DNA of 64,000 nucleotides from Microseira sp003486305 (GCA_031969655.1 DALYJX010000001.1:124001-188000), one strand, 5' to 3'. Positions 7,227 to 17,885 are shown, counted from the first letter of the stretch. Translations and numbers: made by a program. The notes: generated from the sequence alone by a model not told the origin.

Positions 7227-10200
7227 TTAGCTCGATGGTGCTACATAGTTATGCGGTATGGCAAGACCTAAATGCCAAGCTGAGCCTATAAATGCAAAAA
7301 TGCTAGAATAACTGCCGAAGGTTTCAAACTTCTTGGTTTGGGACTGGAATTTAGCAGAATTAAAGAAATAAGCTGCTAATGCCAACTTCAATTCATTCTT
7401 GCTCAACTTACATTTTTCTAAACCAAAGCATCGGATTGCTTTGATAACTTTTAGGGTATTACTGATGGGTATCAACAATGAGTCAGAGCCTATTGGAAAC
7501 ACTTCTTTAACTTTTGTCCTAAAGAACTCAGCTTCATCTCCAGGAAACTCCAAAGCTTGTAACGCGCAATAAAGTAGTTTATAACAGATAGTTGTTCTAT
7601 TAGATGACGATAGGGTAACTAATGCACCTATATAAGGAGAGAGATGATGATTCCAAATTTCTACTTCAAGTTTGGCTAAATCAAAAGCAATCATTCCTTG
7701 TTCTTTAACTCGCTCAAAATCAATTAACCAACCCACTGTTTCATTAGCTGGATATAGGATATTATTTAGATTTAAATCGCCATGAATTGCTCCTTCGCGT
7801 CCTTCAATTTCCTGTCCGTATAATAGGCTGGAGTTATCTCCAAAAGCTTGAAACGGCGATCTGAGTGATTGTTTGTTTAATTGGTTTTCATCTTCAAATA
7901 CTCGCAGTAAATAAGTTAATTTTTCTGACTCAGAACAGCTAGTTTTATTAGGTAAAGCATCAATAATGGAAATGTTTTCCTTAATATTTTTATCAATCTT
8001 TCTAAATTCTTGATTTTGGGTATCCAAACACGCTAAAACCTTTACAAACATATTTGGACGAAGCCAGGTAGCACCAAAACGCAAACGAATGTCTTGAGTT
8101 TGTCCCCTAAGAAGTATCCTTATGCCTAGTTGAGGATGAACTAAGATAATTGAGCCTTCCTTTGGGTTGCCTTCTTCCCATTCAACTCCAGATAAGCACC
8201 AGTTGAATAATAAAATTCGTTTATAGGGTTTTTCAAGGATAGAAATATCATCATGTAAAGGTTCTAAAATACTGTTTTTATCACAATCTTCCCGTTGACT
8301 TTGGAGTTGAGAATTTAGCTGTGTAAGAGTAAGAGATGTTAATTGCCACGTGACTGTATTGCTGTCTGTTTGAGACGTGGGAGATATGAGGGCGATCGCG
8401 TCTGTGGCTTGCTCTATAATCTCAAGAGGAGTTAGCGTTAAGGGGATTAGCACCCCAGTATAGAGAGGGGGAAGGATATCGCCAAGCCAATACCCTAAAG
8501 GTTTTGATATTACTGATTTAGAAATACCAGATTGATAAAAGGGTAATAATACGTTTTCTAAAGTATTTGATAAACGTTCAAGCAGGAAAATATCACCGCC
8601 TAATTTTTCCATGTATTGCTCAAATAGTTCGTGCAGGGACTTTAGATTGTTGTAGTCTTCGGGTAACCCCGCTAAGGAATACATCAAAGCACCCCAAGGC
8701 ATTTGACCGGAGTCACCCTCTGTTAAAATAGGCTTTTGTATTATATTGGCAGTATAACTATTGAGTCTAGGTTGGATAACTCTTTGATAAGCGAGGTACT
8801 CTTTCTGGATACTAAACCAAGAGCCAATTTTGATAAAGCGAGTAGCCAGTTGATCTTCTTGAGATATAGGGGTGACAAAAAATGTTGCTTGGGCTTGGGA
8901 TTTACCGGATGTAAGAACTTTTACTGGTTCAACTGAATCAGCCGTTGGGAAAAGTTTAGCGATTAATTTTCTCAAGGCTTGGCTCTGAAAGTTTTCGGTT
9001 TCGAGTTGTTTGATGCCAAGTTTATTAAGTAATTGCCGTTTGGCAACAGTATTTGAATCAAGCCTCAATTGCTTAGGAAAAGGTACTGTTTGATAGGAGC
9101 CATAACGAACATTAACAGCTCTAACTAGCTGGTGTTCGAGGTTAATGTAGTTAAGCTGTCCTGTGAGGTGTTGCTCTGTTGATCCAGTAGGGGAATAATG
9201 ATGTGTTTTTTCTTTTTGAAACCCCCAGGATGCTCCATGTGTCAATGCTTCTTGAACCTCTTCGGAAGGCTGTAAACCTGTGAAGATGAAAGAGGGAATT
9301 TCAGGATATCGCTGGGATAAAATATCAATGGCGTAGCAGCCCATTTTCTTCCATTGCTGCTTTCCTTGTTCATTTTTATTTTTATAAAAAATTTTTGTAG
9401 GAGTTGGCAGCCATTCTAGATCAACAATAAAAGCGGCGATTTGGGAGCGTTTTCGATCGATTTCCGTTAGAGGGAGGGCTGAACAAATTAATTCATAACT
9501 TTCTTTATCAGTTGAAATATCAAGGATAGGTGCTTTAATAGTAAAGCTCAAAGATAAATTATTTAACATTAAACAAAAGCCTTTTAATATTTCAGTAAAA
9601 ATATTATCTGATTTTTCGTTATGTTTACAGTAGTAATTAGCTATATAAACCTCTATGTCTGGTTTATTGGTATAGCTGCCATCCACTTCCATAATATACC
9701 TATTATAGTCATCAAATATATAAACTATTGGTTTTAAAGATCCCATTAATTGATAGATGGATTGATAATAGCCTTTGTTATTCTCTTCATAATGTTTCAA
9801 TAATGAAGACAGAAGGCTTAGATAGTGCTTTCGTTTCTCTATGGTGTTAGCTTCCAGACTTTGATACAATTCTAGTGTTGGAAAACACATAGATGGCTCT
9901 TTATCGCTTTGCTTAGTTATATAAGCAACGACTTCTTCAATATCGTTGCTTTTAACGCCTAATAAATTACTATTATTTTTATCCCCTGAATTTTGGTAGT
10001 TTTTTCGGTAAATAGGTAACTCTTTTTCTTTAATAGCAGGAGTACCAGAGCTTGTCCACTTGAAAATATAATCAAATTTTGTAGTAATGTTAGTTAGAAA
10101 ACTTTCATTAGCTTCGTGAACAAAAGCAACGTTTATAAAATTAGGTAATTCTTCTAAGTTTTTTGGGCAAGGAGGTTCTAGGATCAATTCTTGATAACTA

Positions 10201-10325
10201 TTGTCAGATGAAATTACAAATACTTTGTTAAATCTATTCGAGAGAAGTTTTCCCCAAGCTTTCCATCGATTGTCTTCACAGACTATGCAAGCTGTTAGAT
10301 TTTGATTGGTTTCACTGTACATCAT
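7227..10325 (-). CDS. Receiver-like plus APH-like kinase conflict-system protein
   Basis: A 1032-residue protein. Residues about 285-400 form a receiver-like fold: IAAFIVDLEWL (phosphoacceptor-like Asp), PSFIFTG (Thr) and GASWGFQK (Lys). The C-terminal part has the aminoglycoside-phosphotransferase/choline-kinase catalytic loop HGDLNLNNIL (His848, Asp850) and the metal-binding VGWLIDFE. Such APH-like domains with the pattern IDF..FDLAKLE occur in STAND/caspase conflict systems (TCAD9-like ternary-complex families, tentative). It is 27 bp downstream of the pseudocaspase gene on the same strand, so probably one operon. I infer a phosphorylating regulator of that protein; the substrate is unknown. 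The N-terminal 280 residues are unrecognised. Confidence 0.65.
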   Translation of the reverse strand: MMYSETNQNLTACIVCEDNRWKAWGKLLSNRFNKVFVISSDNSYQELILEPPCPKNLEELPNFINVAFVHEANESFLTNITTKFDYIFKWTSSGTPAIKEKELPIYRKNYQNSGDKNNSNLLGVKSNDIEEVVAYITKQSDKEPSMCFPTLELYQSLEANTIEKRKHYLSLLSSLLKHYEENNKGYYQSIYQLMGSLKPIVYIFDDYNRYIMEVDGSYTNKPDIEVYIANYYCKHNEKSDNIFTEILKGFCLMLNNLSLSFTIKAPILDISTDKESYELICSALPLTEIDRKRSQIAAFIVDLEWLPTPTKIFYKNKNEQGKQQWKKMGCYAIDILSQRYPEIPSFIFTGLQPSEEVQEALTHGASWGFQKEKTHHYSPTGSTEQHLTGQLNYINLEHQLVRAVNVRYGSYQTVPFPKQLRLDSNTVAKRQLLNKLGIKQLETENFQSQALRKLIAKLFPTADSVEPVKVLTSGKSQAQATFFVTPISQEDQLATRFIKIGSWFSIQKEYLAYQRVIQPRLNSYTANIIQKPILTEGDSGQMPWGALMYSLAGLPEDYNNLKSLHELFEQYMEKLGGDIFLLERLSNTLENVLLPFYQSGISKSVISKPLGYWLGDILPPLYTGVLIPLTLTPLEIIEQATDAIALISPTSQTDSNTVTWQLTSLTLTQLNSQLQSQREDCDKNSILEPLHDDISILEKPYKRILLFNWCLSGVEWEEGNPKEGSIILVHPQLGIRILLRGQTQDIRLRFGATWLRPNMFVKVLACLDTQNQEFRKIDKNIKENISIIDALPNKTSCSESEKLTYLLRVFEDENQLNKQSLRSPFQAFGDNSSLLYGQEIEGREGAIHGDLNLNNILYPANETVGWLIDFERVKEQGMIAFDLAKLEVEIWNHHLSPYIGALVTLSSSNRTTICYKLLYCALQALEFPGDEAEFFRTKVKEVFPIGSDSLLIPISNTLKVIKAIRCFGLEKCKLSKNELKLALAAYFFNSAKFQSQTKKFETFGSYSSIFAFIGSAWHLGLAIPHNYVAPSS

Positions 10326-10352
10326 TATTTTACTATTTTTATTGTTCTTACC

Positions 10353-11948
10353 TTATTTAACAGATGTGATGACTAATAGATTGCCTTCCATATAGATAAC
10401 ACCAGGACTCATAAACCCATTTTCATTTGCCAGCATATATATCCCCAAACGGATGATAGACGATTTTGTATTTTCAGCTAATTCTGAAATTGAGAATTTT
10501 GGAGAGCGGATGCTTTGAATAAGAACACTTGCTAAACTTTCACCATGAGAACGATTATCAGCTTCATCACTAGCGTTCCAAGAAAATTGAATTTCTAATC
10601 TATTTCCAGGTTTTTTCAAGACGGTTCCTATAACTTGAGATTTTCTTTGGCAATCGCGATCTTCAAATAATTTATCAAAAAAATCATATAAAGCCATTGC
10701 CGATTTTCTGGCAAAATCAGGTGGTTGGCAGGGAAATAACTTATAGGTAGATTGTGGACGTTCTGCCCACGTAGTGATTTCCTTTGTCAAAGGAGCTACA
10801 TTTTCAAAATGCTTTTGGTGAGCCATTAAAGCAATTAAGTAAGCAGCACCAACAGAAATAGGGCGCTTTAGGTAAGACTCGTCTGTCTGTCCGCAGAAAA
10901 CAGCCCCACACAAGCATTTAAGAGATTCGTGTAAATTTTTTACTGAATCTTTGTCTTGCCACCAAGTTTCGGGGAAGATAACTCCCAGCGCTTCTTGCAC
11001 ATCTTTCTTATACTCGTTTGCCTTATTTATATTTTTTGATGTTTCTCCAAAATATTCAGAAACCGTGCCTGCGTCATGGACTCTCACTAAAGGAAGTGAA
11101 TGTTCGTCGCCTTCCGGGTGAAACCATCCAGATGTATCGCTCCAGAGGCTTTCAAGGCGATGCTTTTTGAAGGTTAACCATTGTGGAACGCCCGAAATGC
11201 CTGTCAGAGGAATTGGATCGCCACTATTTTGAACCAAGGGATGCTGATAATCTGTTTTTCCTTCACGTTCAAATTCAAATTGAGGGGGAATAATGTCTTC
11301 GACTGTCTCACTGGTTACCGTACCCTTTGAACTCAGTTTGGGATTGAGAGCTTGTAAAAGAGCTTTGGTGAGGAATCCACGTCCATCAAAATTAACATAG
11401 GCATATTCATCTGCCTGCGATGCAACAATGAAGCAGCGATCGCGCTCGGGATTGCCTGTGTGGTTTTCTGTAAAGTTGAGTAATTCGCCACTAAAACTGC
11501 AATCTAGCCAGACAATCTGTTGCTGTACTGAACTATCTTGCAAGACCTGGCGTAACCATTTGAGAGACACACCCCAATTTTCTCCTCTTGGAGCATTACT
11601 ATCGCTGGTTGCTAAAAATCCTTCTGTCTCCCCGTTATGATACTCCTGTCGCAAGCCAATTCCAGCAAAAAATAGTAGTGCTGTATGTGGGGTACTTTCT
11701 TCTGGTCTAAATAAACGGGCGATCGCCGCTTTCAGTTCCTCTCTCTTCAACCGTCCCATTGGCTCGAATTGCCAATCATCCTGTCCAGTCGGTAGCCGAG
11801 TCACTTCAAACTCACCGTAAAGCTCTAACAAACGTGCGATCGCTTCCGCATCCCGCACTGAAGTGGTTAGTTCTAAAGGTTCGCTCGTTGGTGCCTCTTT
11901 GAGAAATGGGTAGCGATTTATACCGACTACTAGGGCTTGTCGCGTCAT
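10353..11948 (-). CDS. Caspase-fold protein lacking catalytic His and Cys (pseudocaspase)
   Basis: A 531-residue protein. Residues 1-260 are a peptidase C14 caspase domain closely similar to two paralogues in this window (RQALVVGINRYPFL, AIARLLELYGEFEV). Where the paralogues have FAGHG and LDCCHSGE/LDCCKSGE, this has FAGIG (Ile97) and LDCSFSGE (Ser151), so both members of the catalytic dyad are replaced. The substrate-pocket surroundings remain. The C-terminal half (about 265-531) is soluble and unrecognised. The gene is divergent from the adaptor/CHAT-NACHT genes (149 bp between starts) and co-directional with the kinase gene. I infer a regulatory, non-proteolytic scaffold. Confidence 0.75.
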   Translation of the reverse strand: MTRQALVVGINRYPFLKEAPTSEPLELTTSVRDAEAIARLLELYGEFEVTRLPTGQDDWQFEPMGRLKREELKAAIARLFRPEESTPHTALLFFAGIGLRQEYHNGETEGFLATSDSNAPRGENWGVSLKWLRQVLQDSSVQQQIVWLDCSFSGELLNFTENHTGNPERDRCFIVASQADEYAYVNFDGRGFLTKALLQALNPKLSSKGTVTSETVEDIIPPQFEFEREGKTDYQHPLVQNSGDPIPLTGISGVPQWLTFKKHRLESLWSDTSGWFHPEGDEHSLPLVRVHDAGTVSEYFGETSKNINKANEYKKDVQEALGVIFPETWWQDKDSVKNLHESLKCLCGAVFCGQTDESYLKRPISVGAAYLIALMAHQKHFENVAPLTKEITTWAERPQSTYKLFPCQPPDFARKSAMALYDFFDKLFEDRDCQRKSQVIGTVLKKPGNRLEIQFSWNASDEADNRSHGESLASVLIQSIRSPKFSISELAENTKSSIIRLGIYMLANENGFMSPGVIYMEGNLLVITSVK

Positions 11949-12097
11949 ATCGGTGGCATCAACTGAGATTGATATAAAATATACAAGAATTACATATCAT
12001 TAAAGAACTTCAGACACTTTTGCCTTTATACCTCCCTCCAATCCCCTAAAAACAGGGCTTTGCATAAGCCATAATTTATTGTCTCCCAATTTGCCCA

Positions 12098-12550
12098 ATG
12101 AGTACACCACCTCCTGACAAGACCCTGTTGGCTCTGTTTCTGGCTCTCAAAAACCTAAAAGAGCCACTTAATCAATCTGAACGGGCTAAACTATACGAGG
12201 TAGGCGAACAATTAGACTTAGACCCAGATGACTGGGAGTTCATCTCAGAGGGGTTAATAAGTATTATTACTGCTAATCGTCGCCTCGATGAACTATTTCA
12301 AGCCGCTAAGACTCAGTTAGACGTTGTAAACATATCACAATTACTACCTACCGAAAAAGAGATAGCAGTAGCGCTAGATACTCGTGGTGTGCTAGAAAGG
12401 CGGGGAGAAGATAAAAGAGAACAGGAGAACCGCGAAAGAATTATTAAAGTTGCCGTAAAATTTCTCATGGATAAGAACCTTTCGGCCATAATGAAACAAT
12501 CTAGCTGGCTTGAACGAGTTGTCAAAGATATGTCTACTCTATCAAACTGA
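12098..12550 (+). CDS. Small effector-associated-domain-like adaptor
   Basis: A 150-residue helical protein. The N-terminal 75 residues (DKTLLALFLALKNLKEPLNQ, then EVGEQLDLDPDDWEFISEGL) look like the compact death-like adaptor domains (EAD type) found beside caspase/CHAT-STAND effectors in cyanobacteria. The C-terminal part is charged and helical. It lies 53 bp before the CHAT-NACHT gene, presumably in the same transcript, and opposite the pseudocaspase gene. A truncated homologue with the same relation to a caspase gene lies at 22738. Adaptor function is inferred from the layout. Confidence 0.55.
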   Translation: MSTPPPDKTLLALFLALKNLKEPLNQSERAKLYEVGEQLDLDPDDWEFISEGLISIITANRRLDELFQAAKTQLDVVNISQLLPTEKEIAVALDTRGVLERRGEDKREQENRERIIKVAVKFLMDKNLSAIMKQSSWLERVVKDMSTLSN

Positions 12551-12603
12551 AATAAGTGGGATTTTAATTTAAAAATTAGCGAAAATTTTTCCTATAAAAA
12601 ACA

Positions 12604-15600
12604 ATGGATAATTTGATTGTTATAAATCTGAACGATGGCAGTTTGGCACAGGGATTTTCAGCCACTTTGCAAATCGGTAATTGTGGTAATTATCCCTCAC
12701 CTGTAGAGGCTAAGCTACCTCCCAATCCAAATTTACTAGAAGCTTATAAAGATTGGCAGAATATATTTCGTACTTATCGTTACGAAAAGGATACGGTTGA
12801 GGAAAACCCCTCGGTTGACGAAAGACATTTGGTAGAAGAAAAAGCTAAATTCCTGCGCGAACATCTAAATACCTGGCTTAATTCGGAGTTGTTTATTCCC
12901 GTTAAGTATAAATTAACAGAAGTCTTTACATCTTCTGAAAAAGTCCGCGTGCTAGTTCAAACAAACGATTATAACCTTTGGCGACTTCCTTGGCAGGAAT
13001 GGAACTTTTTTCATGATTATCCTCAAGCCGAAATAGCTTTGAGTTCACCAACATCTAAATCTATAAAAAGATGTTCGCTGGCTGGAGCAAAAACTAAAAT
13101 TAGAATCTTGTACATTCAGGGCGATAGTACAAACATTGACACTGAACCTGATATTCAGTCTCTAGAAAGTTTTTTAAAAGATAAGGCAGATATAGAATAT
13201 CTTAAACTGCCTAAAAGAAAAGACCTATCTAAATGGTTGAGACATGAGAAAGGTTGGGATATTATATTTTTTGCAGGGCATAGCAGAACTGATATTCAAC
13301 GAACAGGACGAATTAAGATAAACGAACAGGAAAGCTTGAGTATTCCTGAATTAAAGTATGCTTTGAGAACTGCGATCGCTCTCGGTCTAAAACTAGCAAT
13401 TTTTAACTCTTGCGATGGGTTAGGATTAGCCAGAGATATAGCGGACTTGCAAATCCCCAGCGTGTTTGTTATGCGAGAGCCAGTCCCGGATAAAGTGGCT
13501 CAAATCTTCGTAAAAAACTTTCTTGAAATCTTTGATCAAAATGGTACTTTATATGCTTCATTTCAGCAAGCAAGAGAAAGTTTAAAGACGCTGGAAAAAG
13601 ATTACCCTTGTGCTAGTTGGTTGCCCGTTATTTGTCAAAATCCCGCCGATGAACCAATTACCTGTGATGAGCTACTTCAGAGAGGCAAGACTGAGACAAA
13701 CTGGGAGGGATGTTGCCGGACTTTACTGACTATAGATGCCCTTAAACGCCTTAATTCAAATATGCTGACGCAGAAAAAGGGCTTAGATATTGATGATATT
13801 TATGTTTCCCCCAACTTGGGGTTAATCAAACGTTTTAAGGATAAGGATTCAGCACAGTTAACCGATCAAGAAAAAGCACAGCAGAAGCTAGAAGATGGAT
13901 TCCCCGACACCTATAAGCAGGAAGATTTTTTCATCAAGGTTCTCCAGCGTGGCAGAAGTCCGTACAGCCAAGGGTGTAGAATCGCTATTATTGGCGAAGC
14001 AGGAACTGGAAAAAGCTTGTTTTTGCAGCGGATAGGTGAGTGGATTCTTTGGGAATCAGACATCACTAATCAACTTGTGATTTGGGTGTCTTTAGCTGAT
14101 TTAAGGAAAGGACAAAATCTAGAAGATTACCTCATAACAAATTGGCTAAATAATGCCAAGCAACAGGTAAATATACCTTGGACTACCCAAGAAAGTTTAG
14201 TAACGGAGTTTACATCTGGTAGGGTAATGCTACTGTTAGATGGGGCGGATGAAATGCCTATTCGTTCTGGTAATCCTCTTGCAGAAATTACCCGACAAAT
14301 CGCTGATTCTGAGTGGATTTGTCAAGCAAGAATCGTGTTAACTTGTCGCGTTAATGTTTGGGAGGCTAATCAAGCAATTTTACAAAATTTTGATGTTTAT
14401 CGTAATTTAGAGTTTAGCTATCAAGTTAAGTATGGTAGAACGATCGACCAAGTTGAAGCATTTATAGATGGGTGGTTTATTGGTAATGATGAACAAAAAA
14501 AGATAGGGAAAGCGCTCCGACAAGCTTTAGAACAGGAAGGGAAGCAACAAATAAAAGATTTGGCTAAAAATCCTTTACGGTTATCATTGCTATGTTTGGT
14601 TTGGGGAGAAGGAGGCAATTTACCAGACACTAAAGCAGAACTTTATCAGCAATTCGTAGAGGAAATTTATAAGTGGAAACAAACCCTACTTCCTGTAGAT
14701 GATGTGAAGCAGAAAAATTTGAATAAAAAGTTGGCAGAGTTAGCTAAGCGTACTTTGGATTTAAGGCAGCAGAATTTTTTCAAATCTTTGTTAATTCAAA
14801 TACAGGAAATAAGTCAAACACCTGTGCCAAAATCATTACTAGCAGATATGGCACAAGCGGGGGTAGAGCCGCAAGAGTCTCCATTTCGGATTCCTCATAT
14901 TTTAGCTTGGTCAATTCTTACATCCGACTTGGACTTGGCACTAAATTTAGGTTGGCTAACTCCAGTAGGTGTATCGAAAAATAACCCGCAGGCGCGAATT
15001 TATGCATTTTTCCATCCGATTTTCCACGAATACTTTGCGGCTCAGGCGATCGCGTTTAACGAGTGGAATTATTTCTTAACACATGACAACTCTTTTACAA
15101 GCCATCCTGCCTATGGTACTTACCGAGTCTTTGAGCAGCAATGGCGGGAAGTAATTTTATTGTGGTTTGGACGACCCAGTGAGGAAGTTCCAAATTGGTG
15201 TAAAGAAAGGTTTATCCAAACTCTCTGGCAATTTGAAGATTGCTGTGCTGGTTTTTATTCCTTTCAAGCTAAGTTTTTAGCAGCAGCAGCTTTAGCTGAA
15301 TTTAGAAACTGTAATAATGAAATATCTGAAAAAATTATATCCAAAATAGTGCAATATAACTTTGGTAACGATCTCGATAAACTCTCCGAAGATGAGCGTA
15401 GATGGTTCTGGTTAACTCATCAATCCGCGAGAAAAAGAGCCTATATTGCACTATCCCAGACAAAAGGCGATCAAAAAGTTAAGGACTTATTGAGCCAACT
15501 ACTAAGCAGCCTGCCCAAAGAATATATAGGTTATCGCTCTGATATTGCTAATGCTCTAGCTCAATTTAATCCTGGCAATCAAGTTGCTATTGATACGCAT

Positions 15601-17742
15601 ATTGATTTAATGCTAAATGCAACGGGATTTGACGCAAAAAACTACTACGATAATTTAAAAATCAGTATAGCTTCAACAGAAAGATTATGGGAAATAGCTC
15701 ATGGCAACAGGGAAGCTATTAAAACTTTAAGGCGGTCGTTAATTTCAAATTTATCAGTGCAGCAAGATTTTAAATTAGAAGATTTAGATGACACAATCCA
15801 AAAATTTGTGATTATGACATTAGCTATTATTGCTAGTGGCTCGATAGCAGAAAAAGCTATTGATAAACTGATTCATATGCTATCTATGGCATCGGATGAT
15901 GATATTTTAGACTTTGACGAATCATTTTACCTAGTAGCTACTGAAAATCTTGATATAAACGTGACTCATTTTTTAATAGATAAACTAGCCAAGTTACTCG
16001 AATCGCCACAAAACTTATACTCTGATGAACAAAACAAATTCACAGAGGAGCGATTAGAAAACTTACAATACATTCGTTTATGTGTAGTTACCGCTCTTTT
16101 AACGATCGATACTCATCATCAAGACGCTGCCAACACGCTAACTAAGCTATTAGAGAGTGATAATGAGCGCATCTATAAAACTGCGGCTCCTAAGTTAGAG
16201 AGATTTGGATTAGAAAATTCGGTATTTATAGAAGTTATTAGTAAGTTTATAGAAACAACTGAGTCTAAGAATGCACTGATATTAGCTGTTGAAGTTTTGG
16301 GAAAAATTGCTGCTACTTCTAATAATCCTAACGCCATTAGAGCTTTGAGTAACCGATTACAGCGAACTACATCTGTGTATATGCGTTTAAAGATTGCTGA
16401 TAATTTGGGTAAAGTTAATCCCAGCGATCAAACTGCTATTGAAACTTTGATTGAGATCGTTCAATCTCCCGAAAAGATTGATAAAATTGGTGATCAAAAA
16501 TTGGACTTTATCTCTGTTAACCGCATTCGAGCTGAGGCGGCTGAGAGTTTGGGTCAAATTTCTCCCAGTCATCCTGTTGCAGTCAAAACTCTCATCGAAC
16601 TTCAGCAAATAGCAGTTGACACATTGATCGATCTAATTCAACGCTTAGGTACAAGTAATGAAAGCATAAGTGAATCTTTTGATGAACAGCGAGACAGAAT
16701 TTCTAAAGAATCTCCTGAATGGCAAATTATTGAGCACGCTTGCGATGTAGCCTATTTATTGCGAAAGTATATTAAAAATCTGGAGAAAATAGCCTTTGGC
16801 AGTCAAGAGGCTGTTGAAGCTTTAATTAAACTTTTAAATTTTCCCAATGAAGATATAGTTTTAAGACTAGCAGAAAGTTTGGGAGAAATCGATCCTAGTA
16901 ACCAAAATGCTATCAATACTTTAATCACATTATACCGTACAAGTCAGAAAGAATCTAACCGTGCTGAGGCAGCTAATCAACTTGTATATCTATCTAGGCA
17001 AGTTACAGCAACTAAGGGTAATCAATTCAAGCAATTATTTATTGATGCTTTAACGGAACTAATACAAACAACTGATGATGAAGACTTGCAGCGACGAGTA
17101 TCAGAGACTTTGGGAAATATCGACGTGGGGAATAAGTTAGCAGTTAATACTTTAGTTAAATTGTTAAAGCACAATCAAAAAATGCACATTTATCATCCGA
17201 TACAAGGTTTGAAAAAAATAGTTATGGATTACCAATTTAAGGATTTAGTAATAAAATTGAAAGATGATGATGGCTTAGCAAAAAAAGATGTGGCGCGATT
17301 TCAAGAAGAATATGAACTCTTCTGGTATTGCGCTGAAAATATGAGATACCAAGAATTTTATAAAGCTTTTTACCGCGAGTCAAGCTTTTCTCATCTTAAG
17401 CCAAAACTGCTTCTGGGTAGGTTGGTATATCTTATTCGATTAGGCTTTTATACATTTAATCATTATTATTTATCATCATATCTAAAGCACCCGCACTATA
17501 TTTTATTTGATATATTTAGCCTAATTCGATTGCTATTAGGCTATGTTTATAATATTTTTATAGCATTGGGTATCCCTTTATTTATAATAATTATTTTTAT
17601 CGTAGCGAGATTTAACAATAATTTGCGCTCTGACTTTATTTATATTATAGAATTATTTTGGAAATCTATAGCTGGGATATTCTACAATTCACTTCCTCAA
17701 ATCTTTCGCCCAATACAAATACGCAGGCGCAAACGACAGTAG
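12604..17742 (+). CDS. CHAT-NACHT-HEAT STAND protein with C-terminal membrane segments
   Basis: 1712 residues. A CHAT caspase-like protease domain covers about residues 160-370, with FFAGHS (His226) and FNSCDGLGLA (Cys270), both catalytic residues present. The NACHT NTPase has Walker A GEAGTGKS (464-471) and Walker B MLLLDGADEM (about 542-551). Residues about 960-1600 are alpha-helical HEAT-like repeats, probably the sensor. Near the end are one or two hydrophobic helices (LLLGYVYNIFIALGIPLFII), suggesting membrane attachment. Known bacterial NACHT proteins act in antiphage defence: ligand binding to the C-terminal repeats triggers oligomerisation and activates the N-terminal effector. Here the effector would be the CHAT protease. 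No Shine-Dalgarno is obvious at the ATG. Confidence 0.85.
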   Translation: MDNLIVINLNDGSLAQGFSATLQIGNCGNYPSPVEAKLPPNPNLLEAYKDWQNIFRTYRYEKDTVEENPSVDERHLVEEKAKFLREHLNTWLNSELFIPVKYKLTEVFTSSEKVRVLVQTNDYNLWRLPWQEWNFFHDYPQAEIALSSPTSKSIKRCSLAGAKTKIRILYIQGDSTNIDTEPDIQSLESFLKDKADIEYLKLPKRKDLSKWLRHEKGWDIIFFAGHSRTDIQRTGRIKINEQESLSIPELKYALRTAIALGLKLAIFNSCDGLGLARDIADLQIPSVFVMREPVPDKVAQIFVKNFLEIFDQNGTLYASFQQARESLKTLEKDYPCASWLPVICQNPADEPITCDELLQRGKTETNWEGCCRTLLTIDALKRLNSNMLTQKKGLDIDDIYVSPNLGLIKRFKDKDSAQLTDQEKAQQKLEDGFPDTYKQEDFFIKVLQRGRSPYSQGCRIAIIGEAGTGKSLFLQRIGEWILWESDITNQLVIWVSLADLRKGQNLEDYLITNWLNNAKQQVNIPWTTQESLVTEFTSGRVMLLLDGADEMPIRSGNPLAEITRQIADSEWICQARIVLTCRVNVWEANQAILQNFDVYRNLEFSYQVKYGRTIDQVEAFIDGWFIGNDEQKKIGKALRQALEQEGKQQIKDLAKNPLRLSLLCLVWGEGGNLPDTKAELYQQFVEEIYKWKQTLLPVDDVKQKNLNKKLAELAKRTLDLRQQNFFKSLLIQIQEISQTPVPKSLLADMAQAGVEPQESPFRIPHILAWSILTSDLDLALNLGWLTPVGVSKNNPQARIYAFFHPIFHEYFAAQAIAFNEWNYFLTHDNSFTSHPAYGTYRVFEQQWREVILLWFGRPSEEVPNWCKERFIQTLWQFEDCCAGFYSFQAKFLAAAALAEFRNCNNEISEKIISKIVQYNFGNDLDKLSEDERRWFWLTHQSARKRAYIALSQTKGDQKVKDLLSQLLSSLPKEYIGYRSDIANALAQFNPGNQVAIDTHIDLMLNATGFDAKNYYDNLKISIASTERLWEIAHGNREAIKTLRRSLISNLSVQQDFKLEDLDDTIQKFVIMTLAIIASGSIAEKAIDKLIHMLSMASDDDILDFDESFYLVATENLDINVTHFLIDKLAKLLESPQNLYSDEQNKFTEERLENLQYIRLCVVTALLTIDTHHQDAANTLTKLLESDNERIYKTAAPKLERFGLENSVFIEVISKFIETTESKNALILAVEVLGKIAATSNNPNAIRALSNRLQRTTSVYMRLKIADNLGKVNPSDQTAIETLIEIVQSPEKIDKIGDQKLDFISVNRIRAEAAESLGQISPSHPVAVKTLIELQQIAVDTLIDLIQRLGTSNESISESFDEQRDRISKESPEWQIIEHACDVAYLLRKYIKNLEKIAFGSQEAVEALIKLLNFPNEDIVLRLAESLGEIDPSNQNAINTLITLYRTSQKESNRAEAANQLVYLSRQVTATKGNQFKQLFIDALTELIQTTDDEDLQRRVSETLGNIDVGNKLAVNTLVKLLKHNQKMHIYHPIQGLKKIVMDYQFKDLVIKLKDDDGLAKKDVARFQEEYELFWYCAENMRYQEFYKAFYRESSFSHLKPKLLLGRLVYLIRLGFYTFNHYYLSSYLKHPHYILFDIFSLIRLLLGYVYNIFIALGIPLFIIIIFIVARFNNNLRSDFIYIIELFWKSIAGIFYNSLPQIFRPIQIRRRKRQ

Positions 17743-17885
17743 TAAGCTGCTAGGCAGCTAGATTGTATAATGTCTTGAGAACCCCTTGGAGAGCGATCGC
17801 AGTATATATGCCAGCCAAAAACCATCTTTCTCAAAAGCAGAAAGAAGCAGAAGGACGATTACTCATTTACAATTACTTGTAATGC
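17743..17885. other. Convergent intergenic region
   Basis: It separates the ends of two large convergent genes. A short stem AGCTGC/GCAGCT with loop TAG (17745-17759) follows the CHAT-NACHT stop, but no T-run follows, so I do not call it a terminator. Confidence 0.4.

Noticed and set aside
17745..17759. Terminator after the CHAT-NACHT gene
   Set aside because: The six-base stem lacks a following T-run.
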